Positions 37,474 through 45,716 of a stretch of 50,508 nucleotides of DNA are shown here, piece by piece. The notes under the pieces are model-generated. The model ran no database searches. It was not told the origin of the DNA and saw only the letters and a program-made list of their open reading frames with translations. How positions within the stretch are numbered: the stretch's first letter is position 1; every line of letters starts with the position of its first letter. Location of the stretch: positions 1-50,508 of the forward strand of contig CAINLV010000100.1 of the NCBI GenBank assembly GCA_903850565.1. The letters are read 5' to 3'. This stretch comes from an uncultured Actinomycetes bacterium (GTDB lineage: Bacteria > Actinomycetota > Actinomycetes > Nanopelagicales > Nanopelagicaceae). Made by a program: the position numbers and the translations under genes.

Positions 37474-37675
37474 GATTATGCTCTCAAATCGGAATAAAGC
37501 GCCCAGAGCGAGGTGGGAATTCTTTGAGAAAAATCCATCCTAATATCTTTGGACTAATTGTCTTATTTCGTGTCCTAAATCGGCGCCAGGAACCGCTATT
37601 GAGTATCTGGGCGTTGGCTTCAAGGGCGAATATATTTGGCACTAATGGCTGGTTCACGCTAACCAAGGAGGAGCA

Positions 37676-38824
37676 ATGGCGCCGTTAGAGCGGGCCGTTC
37701 GCAGCACGAAGGATCAAGAGATTTCGCCAACCCAGATCTTGCCAATTGAAAATCGCCGCTACATTCCAGCTCGCCTTATGCGTCGAAAATTTCATTTCTC
37801 AGAATTGTTACAGTCCAGTATTAGCCAAACTGAATTGGCATTAGTCGAAATGAATGCCGGGTGTGCTTCCAAGCAAGAGATCGAAGCCATGACTAGGAGC
37901 ATGATCCGAGCCGAATCCATAGCGTCATCGCGTATAGCCGGGCAAGCTTTAGTCACGCGCAGAATTTTGCGAGCTGAGTTGGAAATGAACTTGGTCGGGG
38001 ATACTTTGGATCAATGCGCCAATGAAGTACTTTCTAATATTCATGCCCTCAGTTACGGGATTTGTCAGATAAGAGAAGGCTCTGAGATCACCATAGATCT
38101 GATTAGTAAGATTCATGAATTGATTACGAGCGCGAAGAATGATGCAGGATGTTTCGCGTTGCCCTCTTCTCCAGATTTAGACGAATTGATGGCGGACTTA
38201 ATTCTCTTTTGTAATCGGGACGATCTGCCTGCTGTTGCTCAAGCTGCCATCGCACAGGCACAGTTGGAAACCATTCGCCCGTTCGCGGAAGGAAATGGCC
38301 GAACCGCTCGCGTCTTAGCACAATTGATTTTGCGAAGACGGGGTCTGGCGTTAAAAGTTCTTCCACCGGTTTCCTTGGTCGTGGCAAATCAAAGGAAGCA
38401 ATTCAAGACTGGACATTCCTCCAATCAAAATGTGGGAAAGTGTAAATCAACCCCCGCTAGTAGTAATTTAAATTCGTGGATCGAAATATTTTCTTATTCC
38501 TGCAACAAATCAATTGCAGAAGCAATGCAATTCCAACGCCAACTCGCTTTGATCGAAAGAGGATGGCGAAAAAAGTTGGGCTATGTCCGCGATGATTGCA
38601 CTATTGATCTATTACTTCAACGGTTGACCGGCGTACCCGTGCTAAGCGTGACTAGCGCTATGAAAATAATCAATCGCAATCTTCCGGTGACCAGTGCTGC
38701 ACTTTCGCTCTTGGTAAGTAACGGGATTCTCACCGAAATAAATCTAAGTGCTCGCAATCGGGCATTTGAAGCGCCCGAAATCATCACCGCCTTCACAAAA
38801 ATGGAAAAGACTCTGGTTAATTAG
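37676..38824 (+). CDS. Fic/DOC-family protein with changed catalytic and inhibitory residues
   Basis: A 382-aa class II-type Fic protein, enzymes that AMPylate or otherwise modify targets. The Fic motif HPFxxGNGRxxR reads RPFAEGNGRTAR: the catalytic base His is Arg201. The N-terminal inhibitory motif (S/T)xxxE(G/N) reads SSRIAG, so Glu is Ala88. The rest of the anion-binding loop is intact (GNGR). The part before the motif is shorter than in typical Fic proteins. The C-terminal half has a helical domain and a winged-helix-like region, as in Fic-family regulators. AGGAGG lies 4 nt before the ATG. It may be a target-binding protein without transfer activity. Confidence 0.8.
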   Translation: MAPLERAVRSTKDQEISPTQILPIENRRYIPARLMRRKFHFSELLQSSISQTELALVEMNAGCASKQEIEAMTRSMIRAESIASSRIAGQALVTRRILRAELEMNLVGDTLDQCANEVLSNIHALSYGICQIREGSEITIDLISKIHELITSAKNDAGCFALPSSPDLDELMADLILFCNRDDLPAVAQAAIAQAQLETIRPFAEGNGRTARVLAQLILRRRGLALKVLPPVSLVVANQRKQFKTGHSSNQNVGKCKSTPASSNLNSWIEIFSYSCNKSIAEAMQFQRQLALIERGWRKKLGYVRDDCTIDLLLQRLTGVPVLSVTSAMKIINRNLPVTSAALSLLVSNGILTEINLSARNRAFEAPEIITAFTKMEKTLVN

Positions 38825-38913
38825 TCATCAATCAAGGTAACTTCGCATCCTTCGCGAAAATATCGCGCGATTAATGGTTCGTGCCAATTTTCGGAACACA
38901 ATTGGAGTTAAGC

Positions 38914-40293
38914 ATGAGCGTCGAAGGCGATATTTACTCTGAAACGTTGGCAGTTGCGGCCAAGCACGCGCAACTATGGTTGAACACAATTTCCGAACGA
39001 AGCATCAATCCTTCAAAAAATATTGATGAAATTTTGCATTCCTTCGGCGATGTTTTGCCGAAGGGCATGACTAATCCTGCTGATGTAGTTGAGCGGATTG
39101 CACATCTAGGTGAGCCGGGTCTGATGTCCATGCCCTCTGGGAGATTCTTCGGCTGGGTCATTGGTGGGACTCTTCCGGCGGCGCTTGGTGCGGATTGGTT
39201 AGTTAGCGCTTGGGATCAGAACAATGCGGCCCGAGGTGTAACACCAACAACGGCAGCGCTAGAAGAGATTGCTGGTCAGTGGCTAAAAGATTTACTAGGC
39301 CTGCCCACGAGTGCCGATGTTGGTTTTCCCACTGGTGGCACCATGGCCAATTTCACTGGATTGATTTCGGCGCGCTATAAAGTTTTATCCGATGTCGGTT
39401 GGGATATAAATGCCAAGGGATTGATCGGCGCACCCACGGTGCGGGTTCTTGCCGGCGAAGAACGGCACATCACCGTTGACTTAGCGCTGCGATATTTAGG
39501 CCTGCCAATTCCGACTGCGATTGCTGCTGACAGTGAAGGGCGCATAATGATTGATGCGCTAAAGCAAACGTTAGAAAGTGGCAGCGGTCCGACCATCCTC
39601 TGCCTGCAAGCTGGGAATATTCATTCGGGTGCATTTGATCCATTCGAGGAAGCAATCGAATTAGCACACCAACATGGCGCTTGGGTGCATGTAGATGGCG
39701 CCTTCGGCTTGTGGGCTTTGGTCTCGCCAAAACTTCGCCAGCAATTAAAGGGAATCGAGAAGGCTGACTCATGGGGCACAGATGCACATAAGACTTTGAA
39801 TGTTCCTTATGACTGTGGCGTTTCTATCGTCGCGCATCCGGATGCGCTTAGAAATTCATTTGGAACTCACGCAGGCTATTTGGAAAGTTTCATGTCCGAT
39901 GCCGGGGATCCAACCGATAAAGTGCCAGAACTTTCGCGGCGAGCGCGTGGAGTGCCTGTTTACGCGGCACTGGCTTCCTTGGGACGAGATGGCGTGACCG
40001 CACTTGTCGAAAAATTAGTGACCAATGCCCAACTTGTCGGGGAAGAATTGAAAAAGATCCCTGGGTGTTTTGTCATGAATGATGTGGTTTTCACCCAAGT
40101 GACTTTCTGCTTTGAAGATGATGAACGAACAAAAGCGATTGAAGAGCGCTTAATCCAAGATCCAACGGTCTGGATTTCCGGATCGCATTGGCAAGGAAAG
40201 AATGTGCTTCGGATTTCAGTGAGCAATTGGACGACAGATGGTGCCGATGTGGCCGTTGCCGTAGAAGCGGTTCGAAGGGCTGCCCAGCCGTAA
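38914..40293 (+). CDS. PLP-dependent (group II) amino acid decarboxylase, copy 1
   Basis: A type-I-fold PLP enzyme of the aromatic-L-amino-acid/glutamate decarboxylase family. FFGWVIGGTLPAALGADWLVSAWDQN is the family start, VGFPTGGTMANFTGL contains the phosphate-binding Thr/Gly set, HVDGAFGLWAL holds the Asp that contacts the PLP nitrogen, and the PLP Lys is in SWGTDAHKTLNVPYDCG. Start at 38914: GGAG lies 8 nt upstream. 459 aa is normal. Its near-duplicate follows. The substrate may be an aromatic amino acid; this cannot be decided by eye. Confidence 0.88.
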   Translation: MSVEGDIYSETLAVAAKHAQLWLNTISERSINPSKNIDEILHSFGDVLPKGMTNPADVVERIAHLGEPGLMSMPSGRFFGWVIGGTLPAALGADWLVSAWDQNNAARGVTPTTAALEEIAGQWLKDLLGLPTSADVGFPTGGTMANFTGLISARYKVLSDVGWDINAKGLIGAPTVRVLAGEERHITVDLALRYLGLPIPTAIAADSEGRIMIDALKQTLESGSGPTILCLQAGNIHSGAFDPFEEAIELAHQHGAWVHVDGAFGLWALVSPKLRQQLKGIEKADSWGTDAHKTLNVPYDCGVSIVAHPDALRNSFGTHAGYLESFMSDAGDPTDKVPELSRRARGVPVYAALASLGRDGVTALVEKLVTNAQLVGEELKKIPGCFVMNDVVFTQVTFCFEDDERTKAIEERLIQDPTVWISGSHWQGKNVLRISVSNWTTDGADVAVAVEAVRRAAQP

Positions 40294-40342
40294 GTTAGAA
40301 TCGAACCCAGCCTGAGTGCATTACCCAGACTGGGAAGGCGAC

Positions 40343-41722
40343 ATGACTACCGATAGCCAGCCTTACCGCGCCGCGCTAGAAGTTGCGGTCCGGGAAGCAA
40401 TCTCTTGGCTGGACGGGATGCCCACCAGATCAGTTCACCCCCATAAAGATCCAGATGAAATTCGCGACTCATTTCATGACTCACTTGCCGAAGTTGGGAT
40501 ACCACCAACGGAGGTAATCGAGCGCCTTGCTCAATTGGGCGAACCAGGGTTGATGGGTAAAGGTTCAGGCAGATTTTTTGGTTGGGTAATCGGCGGCACA
40601 CTTCCCGCGGCCCTTGGTGCCGATTGGCTAGTAAGCGCTTGGGATCAAAATAGCCGCGCCAATTACCTGTCGCCAACGGCCGTGACTTTGGAAGAAATCG
40701 CCGGCGAATGGCTCTTGGATTTATTACACCTCCCCAAAGATTGCGCAGTCGGCTTTCCTACCGGTGGCACCATGGCGAATTTCTCTGGTCTGATGTGCGC
40801 TCGATACAAATTACTTAAAGATCTTGGGTGGGATGTGAACGAAAAAGGTGTTAACGGCGCACCTGCCATCCAAGTCTTAGTCGGTCAAGACCGACATGTA
40901 TCAGTTGACTTGGCACTTCGCTATCTAGGTTTTGGCCTTCCGACGGTCGTTGACGATGATGATGAAGGTCGAATCGATATCGCCGCCCTTCGAAAGATAT
41001 TTGAGAGCAGCGATGTTCCTACGATCCTGTGCTTGCAAGCGGGGAATGTTCATTCCGGATCATTTGATAACTTTGCCGAAGCAATCGAAATTGCCCGCCA
41101 GCATAATTCCTGGGTTCATGTGGATGGCGCCTTTGGCTTATGGGCTTTGGCATCAGCAGAATTCGATTCCATTACCGCTGGATTGAACTTGGCTGATTCT
41201 TGGGCAACGGATGCTCATAAGACTTTGAATGTTCCCTATGACTGCGGGATTTCTATTGTGAAAGATTCGCAAGTATCTAAGGGCGCCTTTACGGTGGATG
41301 CTGGATACCTCTTTGATTACGCCGCGCCTCATCTGCAACCTTCGGACAAGGTTGTGGAGTTTTCCCGCAGAGCTCGTGGTGTGCCGGTCTGGGCGGCGCT
41401 GCAATCTCTAGGTCGCACTGGAGTTGTTTCGTTAGTGGAAGGTTTAGTACATAACGCGCAATGGTTTGCGCAAGAACTTCTGACTATCCCAGGCTGCCAG
41501 ATTCTCAACGATGTTGTTTTCACCCAAGTGTGCTTCGCCTTTGAATCCGACGAACGCACACTCGCAATTGGCAATGCTTTAATGGCCAACGATTCGGTAT
41601 GGATCTCCGGGTCACATTGGAAAGGCAAACAGGTCTTGCGAATTTCAGTAAGTAATTGGAGTACTGATCAAGAAGATCTGGAAACAACTGTTGCGGCAGT
41701 GAGACTAGCCGGCCAAAATTAG
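40343..41722 (+). CDS. PLP-dependent (group II) amino acid decarboxylase, copy 2
   Basis: A close paralogue of the preceding gene with the same length (459 aa) and motifs: FFGWVIGGTLPAALGADWLVSAWDQN is identical, VGFPTGGTMANFSGL and HVDGAFGLWAL are nearly so, and the PLP Lys is in SWATDAHKTLNVPYDCG. It differs in several loops (for example SRANYLSPTAVT for NAARGVTPTTAA), so the two may use different amino acids. The ATG follows GAAGG. It is 49 nt after copy 1 and likely co-transcribed; no transporter or dehydrogenase for the amines lies near. Confidence 0.88.
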   Translation: MTTDSQPYRAALEVAVREAISWLDGMPTRSVHPHKDPDEIRDSFHDSLAEVGIPPTEVIERLAQLGEPGLMGKGSGRFFGWVIGGTLPAALGADWLVSAWDQNSRANYLSPTAVTLEEIAGEWLLDLLHLPKDCAVGFPTGGTMANFSGLMCARYKLLKDLGWDVNEKGVNGAPAIQVLVGQDRHVSVDLALRYLGFGLPTVVDDDDEGRIDIAALRKIFESSDVPTILCLQAGNVHSGSFDNFAEAIEIARQHNSWVHVDGAFGLWALASAEFDSITAGLNLADSWATDAHKTLNVPYDCGISIVKDSQVSKGAFTVDAGYLFDYAAPHLQPSDKVVEFSRRARGVPVWAALQSLGRTGVVSLVEGLVHNAQWFAQELLTIPGCQILNDVVFTQVCFAFESDERTLAIGNALMANDSVWISGSHWKGKQVLRISVSNWSTDQEDLETTVAAVRLAGQN

Positions 41723-41825
41723 TTCAAAACCTTGACACAAAGGTGAGGATTAATGAAAAGTAAAGTTACGTAGGCAAGTCATAATCTCCCGATAATAACG
41801 CCATAACTATCGGAGAGGATTTGTC

Positions 41826-42407
41826 ATGGCACATGATCTTGCCGCACCACCTTCGCGGAATTTCGACATAGTTCCCAAAAAGGCGCTGCCCATTGTCGGA
41901 GTAGTTTTAGTTGCACTTGTAGCTGCTATTGCTTCAAATAAGTTGTGGGCAATCGACTTCTTCCACGTCGTGGGCGGGGGGCTCTGGACCGCCGTCGATC
42001 TATTTGTAGGTTTTGTCGTTGGGCCAATTTTGGGCCGTTTATCCATACCTGCCCGCATGGAATTTTCGATGAAGTTCATGCCAAAGATGTTGGTGCTAAT
42101 GCCCACTCTAGTGATCATGACTTTGGCAGCGGGATGGCAGTTGGCTCGCCACCAGAAATTCATTCTCTCTAGCGACGAGCATCATGGCTGGGTTGTGGCG
42201 TCAATGATCGTGGTCGGCGTGATGGCAGTTATTGCCTTGGGGATTCTGGAGCCAGCGAATATCGCCGTGCTCTTTGAATTAAAAAAACCACAACCGAATG
42301 GTGAGCTGATTGGAAAGTTAATGAAACGCTTTCTCTATACCGCCGGCATCACTGGAGCCATGCAAGTGGCGACCCTGATTATCATGACTCGAATTGCCAC
42401 CTTATGA
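41826..42407 (+). CDS. Predicted CopD/DUF2269-like integral membrane protein
   Basis: A 193-aa protein with four hydrophobic segments. HVVGGGLWTAVDLFVGFVVGP resembles the His-Gly-Trp start of CopD/DUF2269-like membrane proteins, some of which bind haem or copper. GGAGAGG lies 7 nt upstream. A TTGACA (41742) precedes the gene but has no clear partner -10. It overlaps the next gene by ATGA, so the two are likely subunits of one membrane complex. Function unknown. Confidence 0.7.
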   Translation: MAHDLAAPPSRNFDIVPKKALPIVGVVLVALVAAIASNKLWAIDFFHVVGGGLWTAVDLFVGFVVGPILGRLSIPARMEFSMKFMPKMLVLMPTLVIMTLAAGWQLARHQKFILSSDEHHGWVVASMIVVGVMAVIALGILEPANIAVLFELKKPQPNGELIGKLMKRFLYTAGITGAMQVATLIIMTRIATL

Positions 42408-42826
42408 GCGCCAATACTCACGAGCATGGCCACCACGCGCCAACACGAAAGTTTCCTCCGATTGCAGAAACATCGGTTGCGGTTTTAGCCCTGGTGATCA
42501 TTGGCGGTATTTATGTTGCCTCGCACCTGCCCAATCCGGTGTCATTAACGCCGGCAGTTATTTCAACTCTTCTGGCCACCATCTTGGTCTTGGTCAATGT
42601 GGCACTACTGAGCCATTTGGAAGACTTCGCTTGGAAGGTCTTCTTCCAGGTCGCAAAATGGTCCCTGATTGCATACGGAATCATCGCGGGAATGTTGGAA
42701 TATATATTTATTTTCGACAATGTTCGTGGTTCGGCCCTGCTGCTCTTCTCATCGATTCTTCTGGTCTTCGCAATCAATATTCCGATTCACTTTGGTTTTT
42801 CGGTAGCACGGCACCAAGAGCCTTAA
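42404..42826 (+). CDS. Four-helix membrane protein, partner of the preceding gene
   Basis: A 140-aa protein with a His-rich N-terminus (NTHEHGHHAP) and four predicted helices. The His run before the first helix could bind metal; that is inference. Translationally coupled to the CopD-like gene. No family is recognised. Confidence 0.68.
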   Translation: MSANTHEHGHHAPTRKFPPIAETSVAVLALVIIGGIYVASHLPNPVSLTPAVISTLLATILVLVNVALLSHLEDFAWKVFFQVAKWSLIAYGIIAGMLEYIFIFDNVRGSALLLFSSILLVFAINIPIHFGFSVARHQEP

Positions 42827-42864
42827 TCCGCCGTTGGTGCTTGGTGCCCGCGACTTGTCTTCTT

Positions 42865-43293
42865 TTAGCGCCCAGTGCGCCGATGTAGTGCAGTGCAATT
42901 GGTCAATAAGGTACTCACTGCATTTTCGATAGCGGTAGTCCCGTTTCCGGTGGTAGCAAAACTCATCATGAGAGTTAATTTGGGCTGCCAGGTGCGGTAG
43001 GAAGAGTTTGCACGAATAGCAGTTGTTAGTGCGGTTTGTGCCGCTACGACATATCCACGAAGAGTTGCTAAAGAGGATGCTCGCCGAGCAACACGAGTTG
43101 CTTGGGGCAGCGCTTCAAAGGCATGTGCAAAGCTATTGGCCGTGTTGATGCTTGCACAGGCGGAAAGTGCGGCGGTATCAGCGGCGGTCACCGTGGCTTT
43201 TGCAAAAGTACTTGCGTTTGATAGTGGAACAGATAGCGATGTGGCGGTAACCACGGCTACAAGAAATAATATTTTTCGGTTAATGATCATCAT
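42865..43293 (-). CDS. Small secreted protein of unknown function
   Basis: A 142-aa protein with a signal peptide (KILFLVAVVTATSLSVPLSNAS) and an Ala-rich helical mature region with three Cys. GGGAG is 3-6 nt before the tandem ATGs at 43293/43290. It converges on the membrane gene pair. No family recognised. Confidence 0.65.
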   Translation of the reverse strand: MMIINRKILFLVAVVTATSLSVPLSNASTFAKATVTAADTAALSACASINTANSFAHAFEALPQATRVARRASSLATLRGYVVAAQTALTTAIRANSSYRTWQPKLTLMMSFATTGNGTTAIENAVSTLLTNCTALHRRTGR

Positions 43294-43337
43294 CGCTCCC
43301 TGGTGAAAGAATTCGAATGGTGGAATGTAACTACGAA

Positions 43338-43496
43338 TCAGGTGGGCTGGGAAGGCTTTTTCAGCCTTTCTTTGGGCAAATTCCCAGAAATTGCCTTTCG
43401 AATTTTGACGATCAGGCTCAAAATGGTGACCAGCGCCAACAGAACGAGCACGCTAATAATAATGATGTAGACATCGGCTCGCCCACAACTTTTCAA
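43338..43496 (-). CDS. Possible 52-residue single-helix membrane protein
   Basis: A minus-strand frame with TTG start encodes MKSCGRADVYIIIISVLVLL and then a further hydrophobic stretch, a basic KIRKAIS and a Pro/Lys-rich end, exactly the layout of a small inner-membrane protein. No good ribosome site is visible, and the start codon is uncertain. It lies upstream of and on the same strand as the small secreted gene. Confidence 0.45.
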   Translation of the reverse strand: MKSCGRADVYIIIISVLVLLALVTILSLIVKIRKAISGNLPKERLKKPSQPT

Positions 43497-43520
43497 TGAT
43501 TTTTATCTTCACGTACCATC

Positions 43521-43831
43521 TTGACACTAATTGCAATCAGGCGTACAAATGAATTACTCAAATATTTGGGAAACTTTATATCTGGGGTCGGATCGGATAT
43601 CAGCTCAGGCTCGGCGTATGTTCCGGAGCCAACACGAAAGATGACGTGGTCTGAAGGTCATTACATCCGAGACGGGAAAAACGAAGCGGTTCTGCCTTCA
43701 GTGCTTTCGGTGCAAAGTGCGAGACAGAGCGATCGAGATGAAACATCTTCATCGCGATCGAGAATATTCAACCGGCTTCGACTATCCGCCAAGAACAACC
43801 CCCTGGACCTGACCTCCAGGGGGTTCTCTTT
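43521..43831 (+). ncRNA. Structured RNA or riboswitch-like leader candidate
   Basis: A TTGACA -35 (43521-43526), 17-nt spacer and TACAAA (43544-43549) predict a transcript starting near 43556. It would end at the intrinsic terminator 43797-43831. Between lie several stems: GGCTCGG/CCGGAGCC (about 43608-43629, one bulge) and a 13-bp stem with one mismatch, CGATCGAGATGAA/TTCATCGCGATCG (43730-43760). The sequence has no good coding frame; a 108-codon frame through it runs over the terminator and has no ribosome site. It could be a free sRNA of about 275 nt or a leader attenuating the sugar dehydrogenase gene 42 nt downstream. I do not recognise a known family. Confidence 0.5.
43797..43831 (+). 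terminator. Intrinsic terminator just before the sugar dehydrogenase gene
   Basis: Perfect 11-bp stem AACCCCCTGGA/TCCAGGGGGTT with a 7-nt loop, followed by CTCTTTT. Its position, 42 nt before a start codon on the same strand, fits an attenuator or the end of a separate RNA. Confidence 0.88.
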
Positions 43832-43872
43832 TCGCTTAACTTTTTAGCCACAAAGCAGAGGAAGATAGCCCT

Positions 43873-45108
43873 ATGAAATTTAGAGTCCCAGTCGTCGGGT
43901 TAGTTTTGGTTCTTTCCATTCTGCCCTCGGTAAGCAAAGCTCAAGACTTAACTTTTCCGCTGGCTATTTCAACCAACCAGACCTCCGTACAAGAAACAAA
44001 TTTTTATACTTTGAATATCGATTCGTTGATCGTTCCAAATGCCACCACTCTAATCACCGCTGTTTCCGGTTCTACCGTGTTCATTGGTGATCGACCAACG
44101 AGGACTATCTATCGAGCCACGATTGTCGGAAATACCGTCACACTCATAGGAGTCGTCCCAGTTCCTGCGCCATTGGAACCAGGGCACCCCAACAATGCAC
44201 TTCTAGATATGGTGGCAAATAGCACCAATCTATACTTGGCAGTTGCAGATGGAGCTAAGGCATACCCTGCTTGTGGCGGTGCTCGGATTTACGAATACCA
44301 ACTTTCCAATCTTCAAGCAAAGCCTCGCCTGATCTTTAAATCCACGCCATGCGTAGATGGCGACCTTTTCTATGATGCTCGGTTGGCCATTAGAGATGGA
44401 TCGGTTTATATCGCCGGCGGAAATAGCTTGGCGAACAACACGGATGGCACTTTTCCTTTAGCGGATTCGCAAGACTTTGTTGAGGGCATGCCATTTCCAA
44501 AGACCAATTACTTCGGTGCACTTTCAGCTATAGATATTAAAACTAAAAAGGTGACTGCAGTCGCCACCGGCCTTCGTCACCTTGGTGGCTTGTATTGGGA
44601 TGCGGCGCGAAAGACGATGTGGGAAACCGAAAATGGCCCCAGGGGTGGAGATGAAGTAAATATCATGCTTGCCGGCAAGAACTATGGTTGGCCTCAAGTT
44701 ACTTTGGGTCGACCCTACGATTCGCCAACTGCCCCTTCTGGTGGAATCAAAATAAATACCGTCGGGAAGTCACAACCACCTATTTATGGATGGACCCCTT
44801 CGATTTCACCATCAACTATTCGCAAGGTGCCCGCAGGTGGTCAATTCTCCAAGTATTGGGCTGGTGATTTAATCGTGGGTTCGCTAAAAGGAAATCAACT
44901 TCGCCGACTTCGGATATCGGCAACTAATACCGTTATGTACGATGAGCCGATTCCAGTGGGCGATCGAATCCGGACCTTAGATTTTCTTAACGATGGTCGC
45001 TTGTTGCTAACTACCGATACTGGGCGATTAATGCTGGTATCGGACTCATCTATCTTGGGAACTGGCCGCTATCCGAAAGATCCAGCTCCGCCAGTGATCG
45101 TTAAATAG
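43873..45108 (+). CDS. PQQ-dependent sugar dehydrogenase-like protein (GSDH family)
   Basis: A secreted six-bladed beta-propeller of the glucose/sorbosone dehydrogenase family, oxidising aldose sugars outside the membrane with PQQ. A signal peptide (MKFRVPVVGLVLVLSILPSVSKA) is followed by the family's core TENGPRGGDEVNIMLAGKNYGWPQVTLG and GWTPSISPSTIRKV. 411 aa is typical. The Arg/Lys-rich PQQ pocket cannot be checked by eye, and no PQQ synthesis genes are in the window, so cofactor must be imported or the activity differs. AGAGGAAG lies upstream of the ATG. The structured element and terminator at 43521-43831 lie directly before it. Confidence 0.86.
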   Translation: MKFRVPVVGLVLVLSILPSVSKAQDLTFPLAISTNQTSVQETNFYTLNIDSLIVPNATTLITAVSGSTVFIGDRPTRTIYRATIVGNTVTLIGVVPVPAPLEPGHPNNALLDMVANSTNLYLAVADGAKAYPACGGARIYEYQLSNLQAKPRLIFKSTPCVDGDLFYDARLAIRDGSVYIAGGNSLANNTDGTFPLADSQDFVEGMPFPKTNYFGALSAIDIKTKKVTAVATGLRHLGGLYWDAARKTMWETENGPRGGDEVNIMLAGKNYGWPQVTLGRPYDSPTAPSGGIKINTVGKSQPPIYGWTPSISPSTIRKVPAGGQFSKYWAGDLIVGSLKGNQLRRLRISATNTVMYDEPIPVGDRIRTLDFLNDGRLLLTTDTGRLMLVSDSSILGTGRYPKDPAPPVIVK

Positions 45109-45242
45109 GCAAAAAATATTGCAGAAGCAAGGCGCATTGGCATCGTTTGGAACAGATGGTAGTGATTGCAAAGGTCATCGCAACTGTCTAATCCAAACTT
45201 GCCTGATTGATCACATTCTCTGTTCATTGCCTGGTCACGGGC

Positions 45243-45248
45243 TATAGT
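45243..45248 (+). promoter_or_regulatory. -10 box upstream of the eRF1-like small gene
   Basis: TATAGT lies 64 nt before the ATG at 45312, with no convincing -35. The implied leader is about 57 nt and ends in AAGGAG. Confidence 0.45.
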
Positions 45249-45311
45249 GAAAGCGCAAAGCCTCCGACCTTGGTCCATTTAGACCAACGCGGGGAATGCA
45301 AGGAGTTAATC

Positions 45312-45713
45312 ATGACCAAGTTTGCAGTTGTAGCCATCATGCGGGACGAAGCCAGAATTTGGAACCACGGCCTGACCCCCAAGACACATCCAGAAATAGT
45401 CACCGCTCCCGATGAGAGCGTTCACCATCATGTTAGATCTTATGAATACCTAGATGGAAACGGTTCCAACCACACCAGCCCGGAATATTACGAGGCGATT
45501 TATAAGGTGATCAGTGGCTCCGATGAGATTTTGTTGTTGGGTCACGGAAAAGGAAAAGCTAGCGCGATGTTGCACCTGATCCAATATTTGGAGCGCAAAC
45601 ATCCACTTGTCGGGAAGAAAGTCGTGGATGCGTTGGAAACTGATCTACAAAATCTTTCCGAAGGTGAAATCATGGCGATCGGTCGAGAATGGATTGCCGC
45701 TCATCCCAACTAG
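45312..45713 (+). CDS. Stand-alone eRF1 domain 3-like (baeRF-like) protein
   Basis: A 133-residue protein. The second half, DEILLLGHGKGKASAMLHLIQYLERKHPLVGKKVVDALETDLQNLSEGEIMAIGREWIA, has the pattern of the bacterial eRF1-type domain 3 (a ribosome-binding alpha/beta fold): strand, GxGK-like turn, helix with His-Pro, conserved Glu-Thr-Asp and a final helix. It lacks the other eRF1 domains. The start at 45312 has AAGGAG 6 nt upstream; a longer frame from 45207 would cross the promoter. Its role may be linked to translation or ribosome rescue; this is inference from fold resemblance. Confidence 0.68.
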   Translation: MTKFAVVAIMRDEARIWNHGLTPKTHPEIVTAPDESVHHHVRSYEYLDGNGSNHTSPEYYEAIYKVISGSDEILLLGHGKGKASAMLHLIQYLERKHPLVGKKVVDALETDLQNLSEGEIMAIGREWIAAHPN

Positions 45714-45716
45714 AAA

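Noticed and set aside
40294-40342. tRNA T-loop-like GGGTTCGATTC on the minus strand between the decarboxylases
   Set aside because: No matching acceptor or D-arm and the gap is far too short for a tRNA.
41742-41770. TTGACA before the CopD-like gene as a full promoter
   Set aside because: No acceptable -10 at 16-19 nt; only noted in the gene entry.
43521-43847. 108-codon plus-strand frame through the RNA element
   Set aside because: No ribosome site, start is inside the TTGACA box, and the frame continues over a strong terminator; composition is not protein-like.
45207-45311. Longer N-terminus for the eRF1-like protein
   Set aside because: It would span the -10 box at 45243; AAGGAG before 45312 marks the real start.
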